Origin: Pantoea piersonii
GTDB taxonomy: Bacteria > Pseudomonadota > Gammaproteobacteria > Enterobacterales > Enterobacteriaceae
Direction: 5' to 3'
Assembly (NCBI RefSeq): GCF_003612015.1
Contig: NZ_RARB01000005.1
Location: 248,001-312,000 of the forward strand
Length of the DNA: 64,000 nt
The notes under the pieces were generated by a model that saw only the letters and a list, made by a program, of their open reading frames with translations, had not been told where the DNA came from and did no database searches. A program made the translations under genes and the position numbers. Shown piece after piece: positions 16,702 to 24,962 of the stretch (the stretch's first letter is position 1; each line of letters opens with the position of its first letter).

Positions 16702-17774
16702 TCGAGACTTAATAAACCCTCCCATCCCCGCCTGAAAATCTGCTGGGTGCGAAACGCCACCAGATCGCGCCAGTCGCGATCTGCGGGCCAGAAGCCTTCC
16801 ACCAGGCGTTGTTTGATAGTGCGCCCCGCTTCGCTGGCCGGGTCGCCCTGCAAATGCAGCCAGTGGTCTTCGCGTACCCGACGATGCATCTCTTCGCCGG
16901 GAAAGGTGCCGCACTCCACGACCAGCGGCAAAATATGCGTATCGGGCAACGCGTTCAGCAGGAACGGCGAGAGATATCCCGTGGCGGTGGCGGTCACGCC
17001 GGTTTCACTCTCCCGTCCGGGGCCGGTGAACAACAGCGTCAGCCATTCACCATAGATCCTTTTTCCCCACTGATGGGCGTCGACAGGCTGTTCGGCAATA
17101 GAGAGCAGCATCGGATGTCCCCAGGCTCCGGCTCCGGTATGCAAATCAAAGCTGAGTAGGGTCGTCGCATGTGAAAGATGATGCTCAATAATGCTTTGCA
17201 GAGTGCGATAAGACCAGCTGGGTTGCTGGCCGCCATAGAATAAGCCGTCGGCAAACTGATATTGCCCCGCTTCCACTACGCGTTTAATCGCTAACCAACC
17301 TGCACTGTTAAGGGTTTCCTGCAGCAGCTGGTCAGCTTTAGCCCGCTCGCCGTGGTAGATCCCGTGCCACTCAGCGTAATCCGCGTTGGCGGGCGCAGCC
17401 TGACTGAAATCGATAAAGTTACGGTTGAGATCGATATTGTCTTCATTGACGCGCCGCAGATGGGCCGCACCCCAGGGGTTAAGCAGGTGCAGCAGCACAA
17501 TCGCAGTATCATCGGGTAAGGAGGTGAGACTGAACTGATTGAGCCAGTTAATCTGACTGTCAGATCCGTAATAGCCTTCCACGCCGTGCGTACCGGAGAT
17601 TATCAGCATCACTTTAGAGGCGTGGAGATCGCCCAGTACGGCAACATCTGTGTAAAGGGGCTCGCCCTGTGGGCCTGGCAGCGGATGTTTATACGAGGTC
17701 AGGGTGCCGTTTTGGCGAGCAACAGCAGCAACAAAGCGGCCGCGTTGAGAGGTGTAATGTGGCAGTTCGGTCAT
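16686..17774 (-). CDS. DUF2817 M14-like zinc metallopeptidase
   Basis: A 362-residue protein of the DUF2817 family, related to M14 carboxypeptidases. The zinc site is HGVEG (about 63-67), with LNRNFIDF (substrate-binding NR) and FDLHTGAG carrying the third ligand region. VVECGTFPGEE near the C-terminus supplies a candidate catalytic Glu. AGGAG precedes the ATG by five bases. There is no signal peptide, so it should act in the cytoplasm. It lies 82 nt downstream of an amino-acid binding protein gene on the same strand and may be co-transcribed with it, fitting peptide or amino-acid amide salvage. Confidence 0.82.
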   Translation of the reverse strand: MTELPHYTSQRGRFVAAVARQNGTLTSYKHPLPGPQGEPLYTDVAVLGDLHASKVMLIISGTHGVEGYYGSDSQINWLNQFSLTSLPDDTAIVLLHLLNPWGAAHLRRVNEDNIDLNRNFIDFSQAAPANADYAEWHGIYHGERAKADQLLQETLNSAGWLAIKRVVEAGQYQFADGLFYGGQQPSWSYRTLQSIIEHHLSHATTLLSFDLHTGAGAWGHPMLLSIAEQPVDAHQWGKRIYGEWLTLLFTGPGRESETGVTATATGYLSPFLLNALPDTHILPLVVECGTFPGEEMHRRVREDHWLHLQGDPASEAGRTIKQRLVEGFWPADRDWRDLVAFRTQQIFRRGWEGLLSLDHNRP

Positions 17775-17856
17775 GGCTTCTCCTGCGGCTGGCTGCGTCC
17801 GCCCCCCTTACCGCTGCCCCTTTCAGCAGCGGCTACGGGCAAAAACGCGTAAGTCA

Positions 17857-18627
17857 TTAAGGATAGACCTTAAATTCAAAATACTTCTTCGCCAGCCGAT
17901 CGTAGGTTCCGTTAGCATGCAGCGCCGCCAGCGCCTCATTAATCAGCTTCAGGTGGACCGCGTCACCCTTGCGCAGGCCAATACCGACGCCGTTGCCAAG
18001 CAGCGCTTTATCAACCAGCGTTGCCTTAATAACATAATTTTTGCCTTCCGGCGTATTCAGGAATCCCTGAGCCGCTGACACCGCATTCGCCAGCGAGCCG
18101 TCAAGACGACCAGCCACCAGATCCGGATATATCTCCATCTGGTTTGGATAGGAGACGATATTGACCCCTTGCGGCGCCCACTTCGCTTTCGCATAGGTTT
18201 CCTGAATGGTGCCCTGCGCCACCCCAATATTCTTGCCGCGCAGTGTGCTGGTGTTCTCTGTCAGGGCGCTGTTCTTCGGCGTCAGCAACGCGCTCGGCGT
18301 GATGTAGAGCATATCGCTAAAATCCACCTGCTCGCGACGCTTCTCCGTCATCGACATTGCCGAGAGAATGGCATCAAACTTCTTCGCCTGTAACGCCGGG
18401 ATGCTGCTATCGAAGCCTGTCTGCACCCACTGGCACGTCACCTTCGCCTGCGCGCAAATGGCATTGCCCAGATCAATATCAAATCCCTGGAGCGAGCCAT
18501 CGCTGGCTTTGGATTCAAACGGCGGAAAGGTGGGATCAACGCCAAAACGCAGCGTCTGCTCAGCAGCAGAGAGTTGGCTAAACGCGCTGAGCGAAAGCAA
18601 TAAAGCGAGGGGCAAACTTTTTTTCAT
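17857..18627 (-). CDS. Periplasmic polar amino-acid binding protein (ArgT/HisJ-like)
   Basis: A 256-residue mature-plus-signal protein. I start it at the ATG at 18627, which follows GGAG by six bases and gives a clean signal peptide (MKKSLPLALLLSLSAFSQLSAAE). An ATG 24 bp upstream would spoil the signal. The body has the type-3 solute-binding pattern FGVDPTFPPFES, GFDIDLGNAIC and MTEKRREQVDFSD seen in lysine/arginine/ornithine and histidine binding proteins. No permease or ATPase gene is adjacent, so it presumably feeds an ABC transporter encoded elsewhere. Confidence 0.9.
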   Translation of the reverse strand: MKKSLPLALLLSLSAFSQLSAAEQTLRFGVDPTFPPFESKASDGSLQGFDIDLGNAICAQAKVTCQWVQTGFDSSIPALQAKKFDAILSAMSMTEKRREQVDFSDMLYITPSALLTPKNSALTENTSTLRGKNIGVAQGTIQETYAKAKWAPQGVNIVSYPNQMEIYPDLVAGRLDGSLANAVSAAQGFLNTPEGKNYVIKATLVDKALLGNGVGIGLRKGDAVHLKLINEALAALHANGTYDRLAKKYFEFKVYP

Positions 18628-19155
18628 TATTATCTCCAGCAGGCGGGACATTAAATAACGGCATGCAGAACTAATAACATGGCGAACGGATCGCCACCAC
18701 TAAAAACGCAGATTAACTGAGAGGAAATGCTTATATTTGTTAGCACTTTAGCGGATGTTTATACGCAATTAAAATTTACTTAATGCGGTCGTCTTATTTT
18801 TGCCCTAATTCGTCTCGGGCCGAGGGGGCGGCCAGTCAGAGAGCGTTCCTTTCGCGCGTCACAAGCGCTGCGCGCGCGGCTAATGCCAGTCATCATTCCA
18901 CCGTTGAGTTCCCCAGGACACCTTCGCTTCCATGCTGGCTTTTCTTGCTCGGCGCCCAACATGAACGTTATTCATGTTCAGTGAATTTAAATCACTTTTA
19001 CTCAATGCATGACTCAGGCATAAAAGATGCAGAGTTGTTAACTAATAGTAATATGAAGAGTAGTGGATGAGAAAACAAGCAAAGAAAATCGGGATATCCT
19101 GAGCAGCAACAATTAAGAGCAAGTTTCACATCATAAATTAGGATACCAGATTACG
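18628..19155. other. 528-bp intergenic interval with a GC-rich insert-like block
   Basis: AT-rich flanks surround a distinctly GC-rich block (about 18800-18960). The block has open frames on both strands with low-complexity, Arg/Ser-rich conceptual products and no ribosome sites, which I do not believe are genes. Its composition contrast suggests a dispersed intergenic repeat or a small remnant. At 18961-18982 there is a small dyad (TGAAC, then GTTCA). The promoter of mesX should lie in 18985-19150, but I see no clear -35/-10 pair and no MetJ-box array. Confidence 0.4.
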
Positions 19156-20139
19156 ATGACTCAAAATTTCAGCTTCGCTATTAAACGCCTTCGTTTCGAC
19201 GAGAACTATAACCCTTCTGAAAATACGCGCATTACGACCAACTTTGCTAATTTAGCCAGGGGGGCGAAACGCCAGGAGAACCTGCGCAATGCGTTAGTGA
19301 TGATAGACAACCGGTTTAATTCGCTGGCGCACTGGGATAACCCTAAAGCAGACCGCTATGCCGTCGAGCTTGATATCATTTCCGTGGAGATGATTATTAA
19401 TGCTAACGGCGATAACGCTTCTTTTCCGGTGATCGAAATCCTGAAACCAAACGTCGTCGATCGCAAAACCGGCGAGCGCATTGAGGGTATTGCCGGCAAT
19501 AATTTTTCCTCTTACGTGCGGGACTACGATTTTAGCGTACTGTTATCAGAGCATAATAAAAACAGAGCGGAGTTCACTATCCCGGACGATTTTGGCGATT
19601 TGCACGGCAAGATCTTCAGAAGTTTCGTTGCGTCAGAGGCCTACAGGGCGCAGTTTAAAAAGTCGCCGGTGATATGCCTGAGCGTTTCCAGTAAAAACAT
19701 CTACCACAGAACCAGTAATCAGCACCCTGTACTGGGCGTAGAGTATCAACAGGATAATCCCTCCCTGACCGATCGCTATTTTGCAAAAATGGGACTGCAG
19801 GTTCGCTATTTTATGCCGCTTAATAGCGTTGCGCCGTTAGCGTTTTACTTCAGCGGTGACTTACTGAGCGACTACTCTAATCTTGAGCTTATCAGCACCA
19901 TCAGCACGATGGAGACTTTCCAGAAGATCTACCGGCCTGAGATATATAATGCAAATTCGGCCGCTGGAAAATGCTATCAGCCAGACCTGAACCATCAGGA
20001 TTATTCATTAACCCGAATTGTTTATGATCGAGAAGAGCGTAGCCAGTTAGCTATTGAGCAGGGAAAATTTACCGAGCAAACCTTTATTAAACCCTACCAG
20101 ACTGTTCTTGAGCAGTGGGCTGCTAATTTCGCGCTTTGA
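19156..20139 (+). CDS. mesX: MesX (DUF1852), partner protein of the MesD methionine synthase
   Basis: A 327-residue DUF1852 protein without signal peptide or membrane helix. From published fitness work, as I remember it, DUF1852 proteins (MesX) are needed together with MesD, a short MetE-like protein, for folate-independent methionine synthesis that depends on oxygen. Here the partner gene follows directly: the mesD coding frame begins 26 nt after the mesX stop. The exact chemistry of MesX, possibly generation of the methyl donor, is not established to my knowledge. Identification rests on family resemblance plus this pairing. Confidence 0.85.
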   Translation: MTQNFSFAIKRLRFDENYNPSENTRITTNFANLARGAKRQENLRNALVMIDNRFNSLAHWDNPKADRYAVELDIISVEMIINANGDNASFPVIEILKPNVVDRKTGERIEGIAGNNFSSYVRDYDFSVLLSEHNKNRAEFTIPDDFGDLHGKIFRSFVASEAYRAQFKKSPVICLSVSSKNIYHRTSNQHPVLGVEYQQDNPSLTDRYFAKMGLQVRYFMPLNSVAPLAFYFSGDLLSDYSNLELISTISTMETFQKIYRPEIYNANSAAGKCYQPDLNHQDYSLTRIVYDREERSQLAIEQGKFTEQTFIKPYQTVLEQWAANFAL

Positions 20140-20165
20140 TTAAAAAAATACACAAGGTCACCTTT

Positions 20166-21197
20166 ATGAAAAAGTTATTACCTGTTTCAACTGCTGGCAG
20201 CTTACCTAAACCTTCCTGGCTCGCTCAGCCTGAGACGCTCTGGTCGCCCTGGAAACTGCAGGGCGATGAATTAGCTGACGGCAAAAAAGATGCGCTGCGT
20301 TTATGCCTGGCGGATCAATTGCAGGCGGGTATTGATATTGTCAGCGACGGCGAACAAACGCGTCAGCATTTTGTCACGACCTTTATCGAGCACCTGAGCG
20401 GCGTCGATTTTGAGAAGCGCGAAATTGTTAAAATTCGCGATCGCTATGATGCAAGCGTCCCGACCGTCGTCGGCGAAGTGAGCCGCCAGAAGCCTGTCTT
20501 TGTTGATGATGCTAAATTTTTACGCCAGCAAACCAGCCAGCCGATTAAATGGGCGTTGCCTGGCCCGATGACGATGATCGACACGCTTTATGACAGCCAC
20601 TATAAAAGCCGTGAAAAACTCGCCTGGGAGTTCGCCAAAATTCTCAATCAGGAAGCCAAAGAACTCGAGGCGGCTGGCGTAGATATTATTCAGTTCGATG
20701 AGCCTGCGTTTAATGTCTTCTTCGATGAGGTGAATGACTGGGGTATCGCTACCTTAGAACGGGCGATTGAAGGACTGAAATGCGAAACCGCTGTCCATAT
20801 TTGTTATGGCTACGGCATCAAAGCCAATACAGACTGGAAAAAGACGCTGGGTTCAGAATGGCGACAGTACGAAGAAATTTTCCCTAAACTGCAAAAATCC
20901 AGTATCGATATCGTTTCGCTGGAGTGCCAGAACTCTCGCGTTCCCATGGATCTTATTGAGCTGATCCGCGGCAAAAAAGTGATGGTCGGCGCCATTGATG
21001 TGGCGACCAATGCGATTGAAACGCCAGAGGAAGTCGCCAACACCCTACGCAAAGCCCTGCAGTTTGTCGACGCCGATAAGCTCTATCCCTGCACTAACTG
21101 CGGCATGATCCCCTTGCCGCGTCGCGTGGCGAATGGGAAGCTGAACGCGTTAAGCGCAGGCGCAGAGATTGTCAGAAGAGAGATTCTGGCTAAATAA
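20166..21197 (+). CDS. mesD: MesD, core-MetE-type folate-independent methionine synthase
   Basis: A 343-residue protein equal to the C-terminal catalytic barrel of MetE and lacking the N-terminal folate-binding half. Zinc-ligand motifs are in order: VHICYG (His, Cys), LECQ (Glu) and PCTNCGM (Cys). The start at 20166 has AAGGT eight bases upstream; a TTG at 20136 that overlaps mesX is open but less likely. It would methylate homocysteine to methionine with a non-folate methyl donor in partnership with MesX. The pair gives the cell a methionine route that needs neither cobalamin nor methyl-tetrahydrofolate. Confidence 0.85.
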   Translation: MKKLLPVSTAGSLPKPSWLAQPETLWSPWKLQGDELADGKKDALRLCLADQLQAGIDIVSDGEQTRQHFVTTFIEHLSGVDFEKREIVKIRDRYDASVPTVVGEVSRQKPVFVDDAKFLRQQTSQPIKWALPGPMTMIDTLYDSHYKSREKLAWEFAKILNQEAKELEAAGVDIIQFDEPAFNVFFDEVNDWGIATLERAIEGLKCETAVHICYGYGIKANTDWKKTLGSEWRQYEEIFPKLQKSSIDIVSLECQNSRVPMDLIELIRGKKVMVGAIDVATNAIETPEEVANTLRKALQFVDADKLYPCTNCGMIPLPRRVANGKLNALSAGAEIVRREILAK

Positions 21198-21434
21198 CGC
21201 AGAGCCTGATCAATACTCAGTCCGGTTAGCGCGCAGATTGCCCTGACCGGTCTGAGCAGTAAGGCCCATCGCGATCGCTGATTTGCCAGCCTTTCCCCTC
21301 TCGTTCATCCGTGACCCTTATCGTCTTTTGTTGGCTTTCCGCGACTGACAAACAGTTTGACGCTATAACGCGTTACTTCACGGAACCGGGCGCAGCGGAA
21401 GGGTTTTACATCATTGAATCCCCTTAAGCGAAAA
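21198..21434. other. Intergenic interval without visible gene
   Basis: Between mesD and the terminator of the convergent chemoreceptor gene I see no ORF, no strong promoter and only imperfect GC-rich dyads. A rightward terminator for mesD is not obvious. Confidence 0.4.
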
Positions 21435-21464
21435 AAATCCGGAAACGGCATCGTTTCCGGATTT
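21435..21464 (-). terminator. Strong intrinsic terminator for the chemoreceptor gene
   Basis: Two perfect 13-bp arms, AAATCCGGAAACG and CGTTTCCGGATTT, surround a GCAT loop. On the minus strand the stem is followed by a run of T, so it terminates transcription coming from the chemoreceptor gene. On the plus strand the tail is poor. Confidence 0.85.
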
Positions 21465-21536
21465 CTGTACCGCTCAAGGTTGGTTTAACCGATCCTTTAC
21501 CGAGTCGGTAAGCAGCCTTAAAAGCGTCTCTTTACA

Positions 21537-23186
21537 TTAAAAGCTCTGCCACTCCGCCTCGTTAATCACCGCTACGCGCTGCGGCGCAGGGGATCGACGC
21601 GACGGTTGAACCGCTGGCGTGCGCGCCGCGGCGACCTCCGCATCGTTACCGACGCGGAACTTGCCGACCAGCTCAGTCAGCGCGCTGGCCTGCTCCTGCA
21701 GCGACTGCGAGGCCGCCGAAGCCTCTTCGACCAGCGCGGTGTTCTGCTGGGTTACATCATCCATCTGGTTCACCGCCTGATGCACCTGCGCAATGCCCTG
21801 GCTCTGTTCGACCGCAGCGGCGGCGATCTCGCCGACTAAATCGCTTACCTGACGAATCGCATCTTTCATCACGTCCATATTGCGGCCGACGTCGCTTGCC
21901 TGCGCAGCGCCCGCTTCCGTCAGCTGATGAGAGGCTTCAATCAGCGCTTTAATCTCATGGGCGGCGGTGGTTGAACGCTGCGACAGGTTTCTCACCTCAC
22001 CCGCCACCACGGCGAAACCTTTACCGTGTTCCCCTGCGCGCGCCGCTTCTACCGCCGCATTCAGCGCCAGAATATTGGTCTGGAACGCGATGCCTTCAAT
22101 CATGGAAACGATCTCGTTTACCTTGCGCGAGCTGCCGCGGATGTTATCCATCGTCGCCAGCATCGTGGTCAGCGACTCGCCGCTCTTCTCAGAGAGGGTG
22201 CTGGCGTTGGCCGCCAGCTGACTCGCCTGACGCGTATTGTCCGCGGTCTGGCGCACGGTTTCGCTCAGTTCAGTCATGCTGGCCGCCGTCTGCTCCAGCG
22301 ACGCCGCCTGCTGCTCAGTGCGCGAAGAGAGATCTTCATTGCCAGCGGAGATTTGCACCGAGGCGCTGCTGACCGACTGCGACGCCTGGTTGACCGAGAC
22401 GAGCGCCGAGGCGACGCGCTGCATCAGATGGTTAAAGGCGCGCGCCATATTGCCAATTTCATCGCGACGGCTCTCATCGGCATTCAGCGTCAGGTCAAGG
22501 TTTTCGCTGGCGCTCGCCATCACCTTACCCATTGCCGACAGGCTGCGGCGAATGCGCAAAATAGTGAAGATCGAAAAGAGGCCGAACAGCACCACAGTGG
22601 CGATAACGCCGCCGATGGTGGCCCACAAGACGGTTTTAAACAGGCCGCGGTTGGTATCACGCAGCTGGTTGCTGATGTCGATATTCAGCGTCAGCTGTTT
22701 CTGGTAATCGGCAATCATGTCGCGGATAGCCGCGCCGACGCCATCACTCCCCTCAATCAACCCCACGCTCACCGCATTCTGATGCGCATGTGAGGCGGCG
22801 AGAAACGCAGGCAGCCGATCGTTAATGGCACGCAGGTGTTCATAGGCGAGATTACTCAGCCGCTTATCCTCATCGTTGGAAATATCGTTCGCCATGTAGT
22901 AATCGATCTGCGATTTGAGCAGCGCCAGCTGCGCAGTGATCGTCTTTTCCACATCGGCAAACTTCGCGTCGTCGGTCTGGATCTGATGCTTGTAGAGCGT
23001 CAGCGCCAGCTGATTACTCTCATCAATCATTTTCCCGACATCTTTAATTGAGGGAATGGCGTTAGCCTGGACATATTCAAAGCGATCCTGAAAACCGGAC
23101 AGCAGAGAGATAGCCAGTATGGCCTGTAAAATAATCGCGCCAAACAGCAGCGAGAATGCCAACAGCAGGCGTTGGGTGATGTTCAT
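21537..23186 (-). CDS. Methyl-accepting chemotaxis protein with C-terminal EWQSF tether
   Basis: A 549-residue transmembrane chemoreceptor. I choose ATG 23186 because GGAG sits six bases upstream; an ATG 12 bp further out lacks a site. Layout: membrane helix 1 (about 8-30), a four-helix-bundle periplasmic sensor (about 30-185), helix 2 (about 188-212), HAMP, and the signalling hairpin with EGIAFQTNILALNAAVEAARAGEHGKGFAVVAGEVRNL. The last five residues, EWQSF, fit the NWETF-type docking motif for CheR and CheB, so this is a high-abundance-type receptor. Its promoter region has a FliA-like motif and diverges from an orphan FliD gene. Confidence 0.95.
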   Translation of the reverse strand: MNITQRLLLAFSLLFGAIILQAILAISLLSGFQDRFEYVQANAIPSIKDVGKMIDESNQLALTLYKHQIQTDDAKFADVEKTITAQLALLKSQIDYYMANDISNDEDKRLSNLAYEHLRAINDRLPAFLAASHAHQNAVSVGLIEGSDGVGAAIRDMIADYQKQLTLNIDISNQLRDTNRGLFKTVLWATIGGVIATVVLFGLFSIFTILRIRRSLSAMGKVMASASENLDLTLNADESRRDEIGNMARAFNHLMQRVASALVSVNQASQSVSSASVQISAGNEDLSSRTEQQAASLEQTAASMTELSETVRQTADNTRQASQLAANASTLSEKSGESLTTMLATMDNIRGSSRKVNEIVSMIEGIAFQTNILALNAAVEAARAGEHGKGFAVVAGEVRNLSQRSTTAAHEIKALIEASHQLTEAGAAQASDVGRNMDVMKDAIRQVSDLVGEIAAAAVEQSQGIAQVHQAVNQMDDVTQQNTALVEEASAASQSLQEQASALTELVGKFRVGNDAEVAAARTPAVQPSRRSPAPQRVAVINEAEWQSF

Positions 23187-23248
23187 CCTGGTCTCCATAA
23201 GGTAAGCGCCCCTGACCTTATGCGTTCAGGCAGGGTTTAGCTTCCTTA

Positions 23249-23275
23249 TAATCGGCAACAATCTGGCTTTAATTA
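23249..23275 (-). promoter_or_regulatory. FliA (sigma-28) promoter for the chemoreceptor gene
   Basis: On the minus strand TAAT-N15-GCCGATTA matches the class-III flagellar consensus TAAA-N15-GCCGATAA at 10 of 12 positions, about 63 bp upstream of the chosen ATG. Confidence 0.7.
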
Positions 23276-23340
23276 ATTAAATTACCCCGCTTCGCTTACT
23301 TCCTTTGTAAGCATTTCGTAAGGATTCACACAAAATTATT

Positions 23341-23366
23341 TAAGGTTTAAGTAATGCTGCCGATAA
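23341..23366 (+). promoter_or_regulatory. FliA (sigma-28) promoter for the orphan FliD-like gene
   Basis: A perfect -10 element GCCGATAA (23359-23366) is preceded by TAAGGTTT (23341-23348), very close to the TAAAGTTT part of the FliA consensus but with a spacer one base short. It lies 34 bp before the ATG. Confidence 0.8.
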
Positions 23367-23400
23367 CGGATGTTAGCGACTATTACCAAAAGGAAGTGAT

Positions 23401-24810
23401 ATGGCAGGCGTTTCTACATTAGGCATTGGCTCTGGACTTAAGCTAAGCGACATACTGGACAAACTCACTAGCGCGGAAAAACAAGTACTTGCCCCTGTTT
23501 CAAAGCAGCAGTCCGCTGCGACCGCCAGGCTCTCCGCCTACGGCACGCTGAAAACCGCCGTACAGGCTTTTCAGACCGCTAACAGCAAACTGCAGGAGGC
23601 GGGCCTTTACACGCAAACCACGACGTCAAGCAGCTCGACCGCCTTTAGCGCCGACTCAGACGGCGGCGCGGTGGCCGGTAAGTACAGCATCAGCGTGACG
23701 CAGCTGGCGCAGGCGCAAACCCTGACCAGCGCGGCGAAAGGCGATATCAAAACGCCGGTGGGCAATGATGCGGCAAGCCGCACGCTGAAGATCCTGTCGG
23801 AGGACGGGAAAGAGACCAGCATCACCCTGACGCAAGATCAAACCTCGCTGACCGCGCTGCGCGACACCATCAACAAGGCGAACGCCGGCGTCAGCGCCAG
23901 CATTATTCGCGTATCGGACGCCAGCTATCGCCTGTCGATGACCTCTACCCAGACCGGTACCGGCCATGCGGTGAAGGCGATTAGCGTGGAAGGCGACGAT
24001 GCGCTGCAGGATTTTATCGGTTTCGGCCCGGCGGCGAGCGCCAGCGGCATGCAGCAGAATGTGGCGGCGCAAAATGCCAGCCTGACCATCAATAACGTCC
24101 ATATCGAGAGCAGCAGCAACGTTATCAGCGACGCCGTTGAGGGCATCACCCTGAAGCTGCACGACGTCACCAGCGGCAACCAGACCCTGAGCGTCGTCAG
24201 CGACACCGCCAAAGCCAAAACCGCCATTAGCGACTGGGTCAATGCTTACAACAGTCTGCAGGACACGATGACGACCCTGACCAAATATACGCCGGTCGAT
24301 GCAGGCAAAGATCAGGATACGAAAAATGGCGCGCTGCTGGGCGACGGCACGTTACGCCTGATTCAGACGCAGCTGAAAGGCATTCTCGCCAACGGGTCCG
24401 GTTCCGCCACTTATAAAACCCTGTCGCAGACCGGCATTACTTCTGACCCTACTACCGGCAAGCTTAAACTGGATGCCGATAAGCTGGGCAACATGCTGTC
24501 GGTGAAGCCGGATGCGATGCGCGATATTTTCACCGGCGACGGTAAGAAAAGCGGTATCGCTACCGGTCTGGCAAACAGCATGACCGCCATTCTCAACAGC
24601 AAAGGGGCACTACAGAGCGCGACCGACAGCATCAGTAAGAAGCTGAATCAGCTGACCGATCAGTACAATCAGGCCAGCAAGAAAATCGACGCGACCATTG
24701 CGCGTTATAAAACGCAGTTCACCAACCTGGATAAGATGATGAGCGTACTGAACAATACCAGCTCCTATCTTACTCAACAGTTTGAAAACCTTTCTAAAAG
24801 CGATAAGTAA
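23401..24810 (+). CDS. FliD-like flagellar filament cap protein, orphan copy
   Basis: A 469-residue FliD-family protein. The N-terminal D0/D1 coiled coil (MAGVSTLGIGSGLKLSDIL, then LAPVSKQQSAATARLSAYG) and the C-terminal coiled coil (DSISKKLNQLTDQYNQASKKIDATIARYKTQF is its core, about 410-441) flank a Ser/Thr/Ala-rich variable head. FliD caps the flagellar filament and promotes flagellin folding. The gene normally sits in fliDST beside fliC; here neither fliS nor fliT follows, and the neighbours are a chemoreceptor and a c-di-GMP enzyme. It is therefore an extra or relocated copy, kept under a FliA promoter. Confidence 0.9.
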   Translation: MAGVSTLGIGSGLKLSDILDKLTSAEKQVLAPVSKQQSAATARLSAYGTLKTAVQAFQTANSKLQEAGLYTQTTTSSSSTAFSADSDGGAVAGKYSISVTQLAQAQTLTSAAKGDIKTPVGNDAASRTLKILSEDGKETSITLTQDQTSLTALRDTINKANAGVSASIIRVSDASYRLSMTSTQTGTGHAVKAISVEGDDALQDFIGFGPAASASGMQQNVAAQNASLTINNVHIESSSNVISDAVEGITLKLHDVTSGNQTLSVVSDTAKAKTAISDWVNAYNSLQDTMTTLTKYTPVDAGKDQDTKNGALLGDGTLRLIQTQLKGILANGSGSATYKTLSQTGITSDPTTGKLKLDADKLGNMLSVKPDAMRDIFTGDGKKSGIATGLANSMTAILNSKGALQSATDSISKKLNQLTDQYNQASKKIDATIARYKTQFTNLDKMMSVLNNTSSYLTQQFENLSKSDK

Positions 24811-24821
24811 CTGACGCTTGC

Positions 24822-24845
24822 GTCCGGCCCACGCAGCGGCCGGAC
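24822..24845 (+). terminator. Probable terminator after the FliD-like gene
   Basis: The arms GTCCGGCC and GGCCGGAC form an 8-bp perfect stem with an 8-base loop, followed by CCCCTTTATT. The T-tail is modest. Confidence 0.6.
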
Positions 24846-24880
24846 CCCTTTATTGTCACAATTCATTCACGCCAGCGCTG

Positions 24881-24906
24881 TAGTCCAGCCCCTTTGCTGC
24901 CGATAA
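24881..24906 (+). promoter_or_regulatory. FliA-like promoter for the GGDEF-EAL gene
   Basis: A second perfect GCCGATAA (24899-24906) is preceded by a poor -35 (TAGT, 14-base spacer). It lies 56 bp before the ATG at 24963, and its position excludes the more upstream TTG at 24894 as translation start if this promoter is used. Confidence 0.55.
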
Positions 24907-24962
24907 CTGAGACGTGCATCTGGAACAGATTTTCTCGACTTTCTCTGGCGCGGCGACTACTT

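Noticed and set aside
18783-19070. Open frames of 95 aa (plus) and 60 aa (minus) in the mesX upstream region
   Set aside because: No ribosome site, Arg/Ser-rich low-complexity products and open frames on both strands of a GC-rich block point to non-coding DNA.
20136-20165. TTG start of mesD overlapping mesX
   Set aside because: The ATG at 20166 with AAGGT eight bases upstream fits the MetE-core N-terminus better.
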